Assembly (NCBI GenBank): GCA_018806915.1
Contig: JAGKQI010000040.1
Location: 930,001 to 994,000, forward strand
Origin: Phytophthora colocasiae
Taxonomy: Eukaryota > Oomycota > Peronosporomycetes > Peronosporales > Peronosporaceae
Length of the DNA stretch: 64,000 nucleotides
Reading direction: 5' to 3'
The first letter of the stretch is position 1; the number at the start of each line of letters is the position of its first letter. The notes beneath the pieces are model-generated. The model did not search any database, had not been told where the DNA came from, and saw nothing but the letters and a program-made list of their open reading frames with translations. The position numbers and the translations under genes were made by a program. Below, one piece after another: positions 31,792 to 43,774 of this stretch.

Positions 31792-32749
31792 ATGGAGCCA
31801 GAAGCATACGCTCACTTGACTCCGAGTCAGCGGGACACGCTTAACAAGCTTACGTCCTTGCTGGGCCCGGAAGGTATGGCGCACCTTGCGTCCCAAGGGC
31901 CGGAGGCCGTCAACGCGCGCCTCGAGGCATTTGCCTCGTACGAAAACGCTCTCCACATTCAGCGGAATGTAAACGGGGTTACCCCCGCTCCGAGAGCTAA
32001 GCCTGTCACGCTCAGCGTGAAGACCTTTCACGGACACGAAGGAGAGAACCTCCTGTTGTGGACCCGAGAGGTCGAAATGGCCATGGGGGCCGCTATGCTC
32101 CAGTTGGAGGGCCAACGCGTGGCGTTCGCCGTTTCTAAGCTCGAAGGGCGAGCTCGAGAATGGGCGTTGACGTCTAGGACGTCGGTAGAAACGGTCTTCC
32201 CCACTTGGGGTGAGCTAAAGGCCAAGCTCACGCAAGTGGTTGCTCCGCCTAACCAGGTGCGGTCACGCTTCCTTGCTTGCCGACAGGGCAAGAAGGACCT
32301 GGTGGACTATGTCCAAGAGCTGCGCACGCTCATTGCCGGCATGGATGCCGATCCTCTACCTGAGGTGGTCACCGTGACCATCTTCATGGAAGGTTTACGA
32401 GCCGGCGTGGCCAGGTCGAAGGCATTCCGTCAGAACCCCCGCAGCTTCGAGGATGCTGTCAGCGTGGCATTGAATGCCGAACACAACTTTAAGTTGTCGA
32501 AGGGTCGGTGCTAGCAGCACAGGGTCCGGTGGACCTGAGCCCATGGACCTCAGTTATGCTGAAGATGAGGTAGCTGAGCTACGAGCTGCGGCGCAGCGTA
32601 TGAGCAGCCGCCGGTGCTATACATGCGGCAGTCCCTCACACCTGAGGCCCAACTGTCCTCTGCGCAAAGAGCGCGCCGGCCAGAATGGCCGCAACCCTGC
32701 CGCGGGTACCGCTTCGGGCTCTGCCCATAGAAACGACGGCTCCCAGTAG
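31792..32749 (+). pseudogene. Family A gag (A1), one frameshift
   Basis: ATG at 31792 (MEPEAYAHLTPSQRD). The capsid-like domain includes VKTFHGHEGENLLLWTREVE and RSRFLACRQGKKDLVDYVQEL. After FKLSKGR the frame must shift by one to reach the zinc knuckle CYTCGSPSHLRPNC and stop at 32747-32749. Both tandem copies carry the same shift, so it predates the duplication; a programmed shift cannot be excluded but no slippery heptamer is evident. Confidence 0.85.
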
Positions 32750-32829
32750 ACGCGGGGCGGTCTACTGGGGAAGAACTGATTTCTGCAGTGCGTTAGAGGC
32801 ACTGGGGCTCAGCCCCGAAGAGCTCCGTG

Positions 32830-34238
32830 CTCTTGAACACGGAACGTGCGGGCAAGCAGGGCTTGCTGGTCGTCCACGTGGACGTGAAGGGCTTCGAGAA
32901 GCCGTGGATCGTGTTGATCGATTCGGGGGCGTCTGGCAACTACGTCAGACGCTCCACCGTTGAAGGTAGTCAACAATATGCTGAGGAGCTTCGAGCGCGA
33001 AGCCGTCACAGTCCGTCTAGCGACGGGCGTCCGTGTCACGGTGGCCAAGGTCCCCATGGACCTGCGGCTGAAGTTCTTGGACTTCGATAGCGTGGAACGC
33101 TGCTTGGTCCTGGACCTGGATTCGAGGTACGACCTCATCGCACCGGCTTGGCGTGTCTGGAGCGCCACGAGCCATGGATTGAATTGAGGTCAAAGACCTT
33201 AGGTGCTACGCACTTCTCTCCTAGTGGAGCTTTGGCGAGTCATGAACCCACCTCTGCTAGGAAGCAGAAGCGCTATTGGCGCGAGCATCGAGCCGAGTCG
33301 GCTATGATGCTAGAAGTCGGTGTGTCCGAGTTAGTGGACAGCACCGAGAGCGAGGACAGCAGTCCTGTTGAGCGCGCAGCGCTGGTTGACAGTGAGTCAA
33401 CGTGTGGGCAAAGCTCATATAACGCCTGTGGGGCGGCACGTACTCCGTCGAGTGATACTGTTCGTGGACCAGTCGATCGCTCAGTGTCTCTGACACTGGA
33501 CCTGTTACGGTCATTGATTGTGCAGACTCCGCTGAGAGCATCGGTCGTCGACTGAGTGGATCGCAGAGTGTCACTGACACTGGGCCTGAAGGGGCCGAAA
33601 CCTGTGCGGCGGCACGTACTCCGTCTAGTGACGTCGGCGGTAGATCGAGTCAGTCACTGAGTGTCACTGACACTGGGCCGGGCAAGGCCACAACCTGTGC
33701 GGCGGCACGTACTCCGTCGAGTGGACGTTCGTCGGCTTGGCGACGACGTCGTAAGGCCCTAGGGGCGAGACGCTCTGCGTCTGAGTCGTCCGTGACGTCA
33801 AGTGTCAACGCACAGGAGGGCTGTGGGCAGCAATACACTCTGGTTGATGGAGTGGACGGCAGTGCCGAAGGCAGCGTCCTGCTGGACGGACTGTCGAGTG
33901 TTGACAAGCTCCTTGAGCTAGAGGAGATGTCGTTCGCCGACTTTGGCGATGCCTTGAAGGCTGGCGAACTCGCCGAGGTGGTCATCGTTCGACCTGAAGA
34001 GGAGCTAAACTCATCGTCACTCGTTGACGAGTCCATCTTGGCCGAGGTCAAGAAGGCGCCGAGCGCCAGGAGTGGATCGGAGATCCTCAAGAATCCCTCG
34101 GATCCCTTCTACGCCTTGCTGAAGGAATATGGAGACGTTGTCTCGAAGGAACCACCGAGTGGCCTGCCACCTGACCGAGGCGTTCGTCACGAGATCGACT
34201 TAGTTCCCGGAACTAAATACTGCGTGACCCGGCAGTGA
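32830..34238 (+). pseudogene. Family A protease and linker (A1), several lesions
   Basis: It encodes aspartic protease VLIDSGASGNYVRRSTV, then a deletion/frameshift near 32985-33010 relative to A2, then VAKVPMDLRLKFLDFDSVE. A further substitution patch at 33139-33186 destroys LGLAWLERHEPW and creates a TGA. The Ser/Thr linker follows with another one-base loss near 33470, and the frame ends in the TGA at 34236-34238 that replaces a Trp codon (shared with A2). Confidence 0.85.
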
Positions 34239-35818
34239 CCTCTTTCTAAAGAGCAATGCGACGTCATTGACGCCTTCTTCCGTGCGAAGCACGCGGCTGG
34301 TCTCGTGCGCGAGAGCAAGTCTCCGCACTCCGCGCCAACGTTCTGTGTCAGAAAGCCGAATGGCAAGTGGCGTATCGTTCACGCTTTTAACAAGCTCAAC
34401 GCTGCCACGATCCCGGCGCAGACGCCGATTCCTAGGAAGGATGTTCTTCAGAACAACATGGTGGGTTGCACCATGTATAGTGCGCTCGACTTAGTCGATG
34501 GCTACTATCAGCTGCTCATGCGAGCCAGTGATATTCCGCTTACAGCGGTGAGCACCCCGAGCGGTATGCTCTGGGAGTGGCTCGTCATGCCCCAAGGGCT
34601 GTCGAATGCGCCTGCAACGTTTAATCGTCTAGTGACGCAGTTGTTCAGGCCCCTACGGGCATTCGCACAGACGTACTTTGACGACGTGTTCGTCCACAGT
34701 CAGGCCGAACACGGCAAGACTGACGTCGAGGTGCACGTGGAACACGTGAGAGCTGTGCTCGAGTGCATGCGCACGAAAAAATTGTACGCCAACGCAGACA
34801 AGTGCGTCTTTGGCGCGGAAGAAATCCATTTCCTAGGGTGCTTCATTGGGAAGCATGGCCTTCGTGCTGATCCAGCAAAGGTCAAGGCCATTGTGGACTG
34901 GCCGGTTCCCTTGAACCAGAAGGACTTGCGTAAGTGGCTGGGCTTGGCCAACTACTTGCACAAGTACAGCGAGAACTACGCTGAGTTGGCTCGGCCACTG
35001 ACGGATCTCCTTAAGAAGGATGCCGAATGGGTATGGCGTGCTGAGCACGATAGTGCGTTCACTCGTATCAAGGATAGCCTGCTTCAGGCACCGATACTGG
35101 CGTTGCCAGACCCCGATCGTCCGTTCATCGTCGTCTGTGACGCCTCGGACTTTGCCATCGGCAGTGCTTTGCTACAAGCGGACGCCGAAGGGCGCGAACG
35201 CGTCATTGCGTTTGAGTCTCGGCAGCTCAAGTCTGCTGAGAAGAACTATTCAGTTCATGACAAGGAGCTACTTGCGATGAAGTACGCTCTCGTCAAATTC
35301 AGGGTTCACCTGCTCGGCTCCAAGCCGTTTGTGATCTACACGGATCATGCGTCACTACGCACAGCGACGCAGTCGCCTCACCTCTCGCAGAGGATGGCCC
35401 GATGGCTCTCCTTCTTTGCGGAGTATGACTTCGAAAGATGAAGTACAAGCCTGGCTGGCAGAACGTCCTCGCTGACACGTCCTCGCGTCGCCCGGACTAT
35501 GAGTTATCTCATGGCACCTCGGTGACGTCGTACGTGAGGGACATGGTACGAGCAGCGTACGCTCAGGAGGACTCTTGTGTCGCGCTGCTTCAAGATCTAG
35601 GGAGCGATGAGTTTAAGGACTCAAAGGTGACTAGGACTCAAAGGTGACTCTGTCACGCCAGACTCCAACGCTATAGCCTGGAAGGCGGTCTGCTGTACTA
35701 CAGCACGGGTCAGGATGACCCACCACGTGTGGTGGTTCCTCACGATGAGGACCTGAAGTATCGCATCCTCTATGGGGCCCACCACACGCCCACAAGCGGC
35801 CACCTCGGTCGCGAGAAG
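34239..35818 (+). pseudogene. Family A RT, RNase H and start of integrase (A1)
   Basis: RT motifs: FCVRKPNGKWRIVHAF, YSALDLVDGYY, MPQGLSNAPATF, TYFDDVFVHSQ. RNase H: VVCDASDFAIGSALL, HDKELLAMKYAL, VIYTDHASL. The main frame closes at 35441 (EYDFER-stop) by a small insertion where Arev reads EYDFEVKYNPG; the connection region resumes at 35438 and shifts again after DSKVTRTQR. Sequence ends within GHLGREK. Confidence 0.88.
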
Positions 35819-36821
35819 CACCTCGGCGAGTTCGCCAGCCTTCAAGGCATCGCCAAAGTCGGCGAACGACATCTCCTCTAGCTCAAGGAGCTTGTCAACA
35901 CTCGACAGTCCGTCCAGCAGGACGCTGCCTTCGGCACTGCCGTCCACTCCATCAACCAGAGTGTATTGCTGCCCACAGCCCTCCTGTGCGTTGACACTTG
36001 ACGTCACGGACGACTCAGACGCAGAGCGTCTCGCCCCTAGGGCCTTACGACGTCGTCGCCAAGCCGACGAACGTCCACTCGACGGAGTACGTGCCGCCGC
36101 ACAGGTTGTGGCCTTGCCCGGCCCAGTGTCAGTGACACTCAGTGACTGACTCGATCTACCGCCGACGTCACTAGACGGAGTACGTGCCGCCGCACAGGTT
36201 TCGGCTCCTTCAGGCCCAGTGTCAGTGACACTCTGCGATCCACTCAGTCGACGACCGATGCCGCTCAGCGGAGTCTGCACAATCAATGGCCGTAACAGGT
36301 CCAGTGTCAGAGACACTGAGCGATCGACTTGGTCCACGAACAGTATCACTCGACGGAGTACGTGCCGCCCCACAGGCGTTATATGAGCTTTGCCCACACG
36401 TTGACTCACTGTCAACCAGCGCTGCGCGCTCAACAGGACTGCTGTCCTCGCTCTCGGTGCTGTCCACTAACTCGGACACACCGACTTCTAGCATCATAGC
36501 CGACTCGGCTCGATGCTCGCGCCAATAGCGCTTCTGCTTCCTAGCAGAGGTGGGTTCATGACTCGCCAAAGCTCCACTAGGAGAGAAGTGCGTAGCACCT
36601 AAGGTCTTTGACCTCCATTCAATCCATGGCTCGTGGCGCTCCAGCCACGCCAAGCCAAGGATGAGGTCGTACCTCGAATCCAGGTCCAGGACCAAGCAGC
36701 GTTCCACGCTATCGAAGTCCAAGAACTTCAGCCGCAGGTCCATGGGGACCTTGGCCACCGTGACACGGACGCCCGTCGCTAGACGGACTGGACTGTGTCA
36801 CCTCTTCGCGCTCGAAGCTCC
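35819..36821 (-). pseudogene. Family A protease-linker piece (reversed, unit 2)
   Basis: Matches 23933-24850. It encodes the distal protease (VAKVPMDLRLKFLDF, LILGLAWLERHEPW) and the Ser-rich linker with one more GAARTPSSD-type repeat than unit 1, plus a small deletion that shifts the frame near 36275. It ends at the P1 junction like Arev. Confidence 0.88.
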
Positions 36822-38080
36822 ATGTGTGTCGGGTTCCTCAACGTCCTCCCCAACCATTAGCTGCCATATCTTGCAAGACAGCGTTCTTCAAATTCCCAGC
36901 AAGCACTTCATCCGCACCCCCAAAGCTGTCGAGAAACTTTTCCGCAAACAATACTTCAGCAGCAGTCTCGCTCTCGGTTATTTCTGGGTCGTCATCATCG
37001 TCCGGTAGGTAATATCCTTCTTGATCACCGTCAGGATCATCTTCATCGACAATGGCATCTTTTTCTGCATCATCACCGGACTCCATGGCTCCATAGTCTG
37101 CATTGGCTTCTTCATTACCAACCCCATTCAATGAATCGTCGTTGTCGGCAATCAGCTGTGATCCAAGAGTAGAGCTTTCTTGATCACCGTCCTCATCTAC
37201 GGACCACGGTACCATGTCAGATAACAATATACAGCACGACATGAAACACAATATGCAGCACAACATGCTCCCTACCGCGTTCATCACCACTTCTCGCTGG
37301 CATAGAGAAGTCAGCATGAAGGGGGGTCTCGCTTGGAGTAGGCGTGGCAACGTACGCTGACTCTTCGTCATCGTCCTCAGACTGCACGGAGTTATTGGCG
37401 GTGTCAACAGACTCTACAGAGTCCACGTCATCGTCCATTTCGGCGCTGTTCTCGATGTAAGGAGAAGTCGCGATCGAGTGGGGACCGTTGGCGCTGGGAC
37501 GACCGAGGTGGGGTCTCAGCAGCAGTTGACTCTGGTAGACACAGAGAGCGTCGTACACGGCTTTGCCGTTGGGGCAGAACTGGTGTAGATGGATCCGTCG
37601 GGGCTTCTGCAGGTTCCACAGGCGCGTCTGCAGTGTTATTTCGCTCACGGGCAGCAGCGGCCTCAATCATGGGGCCGTATGTTCTCTCAGCCAGAGCGGT
37701 CGCCGCAGCAAGTTGGGCGTCAGCGGCTTCTTGGAGCGATGGCACGCGGGTTTGAGCTCGGTCCCACAGCCCTGTACTCATCATCAGTAATGTTAGATAG
37801 CCAGAACGAGTCACACACGTCAACTAATCTTACCGTTGGCGTAGAACTCCAAAACCTCTTGCTCCCCGATAAAGAAGTCCGTTCCTTTGACGCCGTCCAC
37901 GCTTCCGCCCAGCGGCACGTAACGATAGCGATCGTCCAGGCTTCTCCTTGGTGGGGGCTTTCTGTACCACCCTTCGCCCTTCAGTTCCCGCCATTCGGAC
38001 CTAAGTTCAGGTCGTGTGCCGTGACCTCCCGCACGACGTTACGCCGCGACATCGCTCTTGGTCTGCTTGAGGTCCTGGCG
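36822..38080 (-). pseudogene. PiggyBac-like gene P1, unit 2 copy
   Basis: Same exon-intron plan as 24852-26110. The first intron is 2 bp shorter (one fewer AC in its interior). A 2-bp loss in the second intron and a one-base insertion near 37475 (gatcGagtgggg) are further differences. The same one-base deletions near the start and at the family A junction show the damage predates the tandem duplication. Confidence 0.65.
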
Positions 38081-38087
38081 CGCGAAA

Positions 38088-38853
38088 ATCTGAAATGAGT
38101 GGCGGTGGGCAATGTCGGCATCCAAAACCTTACCAATGTCATTATCGGGGAGCGCGATCTGCGGATACCTCTCAAACAGCTTTTTTGAAAGTCTAAAAAT
38201 TCCACCCTACCCCTCCCGTTCCAGAGATGGTACAGGATCACCAATGAACAGAAACGAGTCTTAGTTTCTCTTAAAGTTTGTATGCCTCTCGACAAGGGAC
38301 GATACACTCCATACAAACTCCAAGTCTATTTTGCTTATGCTGCATATACGCAGCATAAGTAGATTCGTAATGCTGCCTTATGCATCACACCGGTTTGGAG
38401 GGGTTAACCCTTTAACCTGAAGATATTCCTGTATGATACAGACTTTATTTTTGACTTGACTATTGTTTTGCTGAACCGGCAAAATTAATCCGTTGCAAGC
38501 CGTTCGCCATTGTCAGTATCTTAGACACTGCGAGCTAAGACATAAATCTTGCCTTTGTGGTCATAAATGCTACAATGTATCCACCATCTGCAAGATTTCT
38601 TGGCCGCTATTGGCTTAGAAAAGATGTGCAATGAACAATGCCTGTCACAGAAACTCTTACTGGAAGTATCCCCCGAAATCCGATTACAAAGCATTTTTCG
38701 CGCCAGAACGACTGGCACTCTGCGGAGCGCGCCAAAGCTCCGTGCGTTCCCAGTGGGAACTTCCCACACCAACTTTTCGGTCAGTTCTAGGCTAGACGGA
38801 AGTGAAGAAGATCTAGGATAGAACTGGCCGAAATGTTGGTGTGGGAACGACTG
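38088..38853. other. Intergenic, palindromes only (unit 2)
   Basis: Same content as 26120-26876: the GCTGC palindrome near 38335-38360 and the foldback near 38761-38847. No gene seen. Confidence 0.6.
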
Positions 38854-41791
38854 CTAAGAACAGGCAAATGGAGGTGTGAATTTCATTGGGGATTTAGCAG
38901 CTAACACTACACTATCCTTGTCGTGCTCTTGCTCGTCGTCGCTGCGTTTGCGCCTGCGGAACCTGATGTTCTTCCTCAGATGGCTTGGTATGGCAGTCCC
39001 ATTCGCCCACGAGTCGTGCCAAATTTGGTCGCATGTCAGTTTGTTGCCGGTTTCTTCTCGGCGCACGCAGTTGCAGAGAGGGACGTATCCGTCGTGCAGC
39101 TCTTCATAAGCTAGGCAAAAAAGCGGCTCTCGAAGCCTTTGACTTTTGGTGGGGTCATAGCAGAGCAAACCTTACAGAGGTGGTGACGTCGCTTCTCCCT
39201 TTATTTTCTCTCTTGCTTTTCTAGATGGTGTTCAGCTGGGGGAATTGGGACGGAAACCAGGTCTTCTGCTAGCTTGTTGCTGGATAAGCTGGTAGCGGTC
39301 ACAGCCAACAACTCGACGTAGAGGAGGCGCATGTATTCTGCATGCGTTGGTATGCGTTTCCCCTCCTTCTGCATCTTGATCTTGTGGACGATAAAGCCAT
39401 TCACAATCGCCATGTCGACGAAACCGAAAAAAAGCTGCCGGTAATATTTCTTGAAGGCAGCGCTGGATAGAATATCTCTGCAGTCACAGCTGGTCGTGGC
39501 GGTCTATGCCCCCATGCCACTATGGTAATCGGCCAGCAACTTTGGACACGGCACTACTTGAGACTCCGCATACCCCTTCTCTTTTCTGGTGACCGTGGTT
39601 GGCGTAGTTGCACACCCCGTAGCAATAAGATTCACCGGTTTAGAATCCATCCAGGATACAGCAACTAGTTCGGGGTGATCCTTGCCCTGCGCGATCCGAT
39701 ACGTCCCACGCGGCATCGACACCGGCCGGTTTTCTGTGTGAACGCGAATCCGCTCGGCCACCCCAGTTGATCATTTCGGTGTGTTCCGACGTGCGCACGA
39801 TGAGTAGAAGTTATCTGCCACGATAAGCCGTTTCCCTGGCTGCCCGTCCAGAGCCTTGGTGATGTTGCGAATCACAGCCTTCTGAGCGACACCCTTTGCC
39901 TTCTCCTTGGCGGCTTTCCGCTCTACAGGGTCTTCGCATTCTTGGCCTCATCCGACGCTCCCATGTAGACTTCAATGCTGGAACATACAGAGCAACAAAC
40001 GTAGTGGTCAGTTAATTCTGTATCCGACAGAACCTGTTAAACTGTATAGCAGAGCAGAAGTTTTTTTCAGAGTGGCTTATGCTGTACAACACATAGTAAC
40101 AACTCTATATCATACTCACCGGGAGCAGTACCCTGATTCCGTGCAGCAGGTCATGTACACTTTAGTCCCGTACTTGTGGGGCTTGTCCTTGTTGTAAACA
40201 CGGACAGGGTTGAACTTACTTCGGTTGGGGATAGTTCCCTCGTCAAAGCTGATGCGTGCCCCCAGCCGATATCCTCACCGAAATGGCCTTTGTAGAGTCT
40301 GCAGTATAGGCCTCACCTTTCAAGCTCTGTCAGTAGTAGGTACTTCCGCAGATGAGCTCTGAAAATGGAGGTATCGCATCATGGTGATGAACCGATCTCG
40401 CGTCATGTATCTGCCGAACGTTCCCCTAGGTATAGCTCCGTCTTCTTCAGTGCGCAGTGCTGGTCAAACCCATCCGTGTGACCGCACAACGACCGCGCAA
40501 TTAGCAGACCCACAACGTGTAGTATTTCGTGAGCCTTGATCGACCTCGTCTTCGTCAGCTTCTCAATCAAGACTTCTAGAGACTGCACATTCTTGGTGGG
40601 ATCTTTGGTGTGAGCCTGAATCTGCTTGGCGTGTTGGGCAGCTGCAACACTAGGAATACATTCGATGCGGTAGGCCTCTGACTCTTTCGCGATGTGATAC
40701 CACAGCTTCTTGGAGATAAAATAGAAGAACATACCCAATGGTGAGCTCGCGTAAGCTGCCGCTGATCGCGTTATCCCCCATGTTCCGCCGTATATATCGC
40801 CCGCTCCCTCAAGCTGTAGCTCTTCTGTATTCAGCATTATACAGAATCAAAAAAGTCACACGTTAGAATACAGAATAAAGAGGTTGTAAAAAGTGTCTAC
40901 CCAACAGACTTACCACTGTGGTGTTGATCGTACACTTCCCAACCAGTAGCAGCCATTGCGCGCATTACAGTGTCATCTTGAGCGAATTCACTGCTCACAT
41001 CTTCGAACTCATCATCCGATTCCACTTCACTTTCATAGTAATCCGATAAATCGGCAGGGGCATCGACAGGATCGCTGATAGACTCGATTTCTTCTTCAGG
41101 AGCTAACGGTTGTTCACTGATGTTTACATCGTCCGCGGCGACAGGTCCAAACAACTCTCAGTCCACATAGCGTCAATGAAGTGAGGAGAATCGAAAGCGT
41201 CATGAGCAACCTCCCCATTCGGAAGCCCTGCAGTACGTTGCTCTGCGTTTGTCGCCGCACCATCCTCCATGCCACCAGCTTGTTCTGTATCCGCCGCCAC
41301 AGTCACATTGCCATCTCCATCTTGTTCCGTATCCGCCGGAATAGTTTCATTGTCATCTCCAGTTTGTTCTGTATCCGCCGCCAGAGTGATGTCCAGTCCT
41401 CCTGCTTGTTCTGTATCCGCCGGCACAGTCACATCGACGCCTCCAGCTTGTTCTGTATTCACCGCTGCTGTGCCGTCCACAGCACCAGTTGACTGATATG
41501 GCTCGGGCATTTGTTTCTGCGCAGCTTCGTATGCAGCCTGCTTTCCCATTGGCGGTCGTCCGAGGTTGGCTGGTTTTCGAGGAGGATGCGAGAGTAGTGG
41601 CTGTATCAATCCTTCCCTCTTAGCAAAGACCCATAGCGCTTGTGAACCTGGTACATTCATCGTTAGCACACCATCTGGAAATACACACCAACGAAGTAAT
41701 CCACTCCAGTCTTGTCCTTTTGAAACCGACCCTTCACTCCTGGCTTTACGTAGGTGTGCTCCGTGTCCAGACCTGAAGGAAATCGGTAGGG
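38854..41791 (-). pseudogene. PiggyBac-like transposase gene P2, unit 2 copy
   Basis: Same parts as 26877-29810: repeat region and acidic N-terminus (41124-41669 and 40897-41154), an intron before EELQLEGAGDIYGGTWG, the transposase domain (40403-40837), the DEGTIPNRSKFN region, WMDSKPVN (39504-39761) and the Cys-rich end (38854-39168). It is slightly less broken: two one-base deletions of unit 1 (near 28827 and 29635) are absent, so the GTWGITRSA region and the ALWVFAKREG region are each in one frame. The other frameshifts are shared. Confidence 0.85.
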
Positions 41792-41971
41792 GTTAATCCT
41801 TCTAGCCCGAAATTCTGTATTCTACAGAATACGTAATATGGCAGTTGAAAGTAAGTCACAAACTTAAACACACGAATGGCGACATATTTTTCTTACGAAA
41901 GTTTGTATGTGGGGGTGGGGCAGTTTATCCTGGATCGGAGAGGGGGAGATAGACGGGCATTAATCCTCCGG

Positions 41972-42182
41972 TATAGACAAGACAGGGACTGGAGGTTTCA
42001 GAATTCTGTTTGCATCTCATCATCACTACCCTCCACCACACGCCGATGCCACTCATTTCGTGACTTCGCCCAAGTGCTGACGGAGTGGATTGATTCGAAG
42101 GAGTTCAAGCGTCTGTGGCGCGCGCTGGTCAAGGCCGGGTGGAAAGCAAGACCGAGCTGCATATGCAGCATAATTAGACTTG
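41972..42182 (+). pseudogene. Inverted N-terminal PiggyBac-like exon, unit 2 copy
   Basis: Same as 29990-30200 (KEFKRLWRALVKAGWKARP), with the same palindromic flanks. Confidence 0.45.
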
Positions 42183-42196
42183 ACGTTTGTAAATAA

Positions 42197-42636
42197 AGGA
42201 TTGGGTAGGGAATGGTGTTCGGGTAAGGACGAGTGCAGTTGACCATAGACAATCCTAAACAGTCGCAATGCTGCATAACAAGCCATTTAAAGCAGGCTAA
42301 AGCTGCATTATGCGATACAGCATAGCCAGGCTCTGAACAGTGCCAGGGCTGCCGCGTTCTTTTTTGTGAGCCGTAGACAATCTCGATTTCAGAAAACTAG
42401 ACACTTTACAAAAACGAGGTAGATAGGAACGGGTGTCACCCCTACAGGTATCGCAATCAGCAGGCTAATTATTCGTGCGCTTTCTGTTATATACAAAGTG
42501 CAATTTAGTGACCTGATCAGTATCAATGATTGCACTTGAGGTGGATACACTTCATGGCGCGATTTGTCACTGGCTCGAAGTGCTTTACCAAAATGCATAC
42601 TGAAACAAAGTAATTCTCCTCATCGGTGAAGCTGCT
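42197..42636. other. Intergenic, AT-rich, nothing recognised (unit 2)
   Basis: Copy of 30215-30652. Confidence 0.5.
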
Positions 42637-43305
42637 ATGCGATCAAAATTTTCAGTCGGTCAAGACAAGAGGCTTGTGCAGCTGGCCGCTGTGTATGAAC
42701 GGCGTGGTTCGCGTATATCGTGGTCTGATGTGCGTCGCAGGATGAGGGGCGCGAAGCACTCCGCAGCGGACCTTTGTTGGCGCCTTCACGCACTGAAGAA
42801 GACCTACGGTAGCTCTCTCGCGGACTTCCCCCCATGCTTTTTTTTCAAGTGTGCTACGACACAAGGCGCTTCAGGCGTTACTGGTGTGGAAGAAGGCGGC
42901 GACGGTGACGGCGCTGCTGGTGGTGGAGTGGGAGAAGGCGGCGACGGCGACGGCGCTGCTGGTGTGGAAGAAGGTGGCGACGGCGACGGCGCTGCTGGTG
43001 CTGGAGTGGGAGAGGTCATGAATATGCTGATGAAAAAGATGTAGGTGGTGCTGGTGCTGGGGTAATGACCCCTGATGCAGCAATGCAAGCCGTTGAACGC
43101 CTGATGCACCAGTGAGGAAGGCAGATATTCGCCAAAAATCCGGAAAACGACACCTTAACGCTGGTGAAATGCTTCCCGCCGGAGTGGCAGCTGTGGTTGA
43201 AGCTATTGGAGGTATTGAAACGCACGATGTATTCCTCGACGTTGGTTGCGGTCTTGGTAATGTGGTTGCTCAAGTAGCTTTACAGACCCCAGGCTACGGT
43301 ATTGA
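42637..43305 (+). pseudogene. Myb/SANT plus DOT1-like gene, unit 2 copy
   Basis: Same ORF and frameshift as 30653-31321 and the same truncation by a family A LTR at GYGID. Only a single synonymous-type change was noticed in the Myb part. The shared break shows that the LTR insertion predates the duplication. Confidence 0.6.
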
Positions 43306-43717
43306 TGTAACGGGGTTACACAGCGCTGCGCGCCTTGGCTACAGTTGGTGTGGTATACACCGGCCAGGTCACACGTCACAGATCTGTGAATGACACATCA
43401 TATCTCACACGTCACATGTACCCATGTGAGGGGGGGATTGGCTGAGAGCCACACATTGCATTTTGATTAGGATTTAGTATGCTAGATACTAAATCCATTA
43501 CATTTAGGACTAGGGCAATAAAAGTCAATATAATTCAGTTTGCATTTTACATAATTAGTGTTAGTTCCTTTATTATAGGGACACTGATTGTGTGAGTCCC
43601 GTATTTAGTGAACTACTTGGTTATTGTATAGAACCGAAGGCTAGTGCCTTGTAAGCAGGACTCTACGAGTCAACTAAACTTCCTCTGTGCCGTGCACATC
43701 TACGCGGCCCCGCTGCA
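43306..43717 (+). repeat. Family A 5' LTR (A2)
   Basis: 412 bp, TGTAACGGGG to GCTGCA, followed by the primer-site candidate TGGTAGCACTAGTAG at 43720. Confidence 0.93.
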
Positions 43718-43774
43718 TCTGGTAGCACTAGTAGTCAATCCAACTCCTGAGTTGAAGACTGTTTCTCTGTGAGA

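Larger units (their letters stand above)
23933..35818 (+). repeat. Tandem duplication, unit 1
   Basis: Everything from the Arev linker through P1, P2, the Myb/DOT1-like gene and forward A element A1 recurs in the same order in 35819-47802, nearly base for base. The junction at 35818/35819 joins the integrase zinc region of A1 (GHLGREK codons) directly to the Arev linker in opposite orientation. Confidence 0.93.
31322..35818 (+). mobile_element. Family A Ty3/Gypsy element A1, 3'-truncated
   Basis: 5' LTR, primer site, gag, protease, RT, RNase H and the start of the integrase zinc region. It is cut at the tandem-duplication junction, so integrase, chromodomain, antisense ORF and 3' LTR are missing. 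Confidence 0.92.

Noticed and set aside
31717..32115. Minus-strand ORFs over family A gag
   Set aside because: Complementary-strand open frames in GC-rich coding sequence; unlike the 3' antisense ORF they have no position link to an LTR promoter and no coiled-coil or domain pattern.
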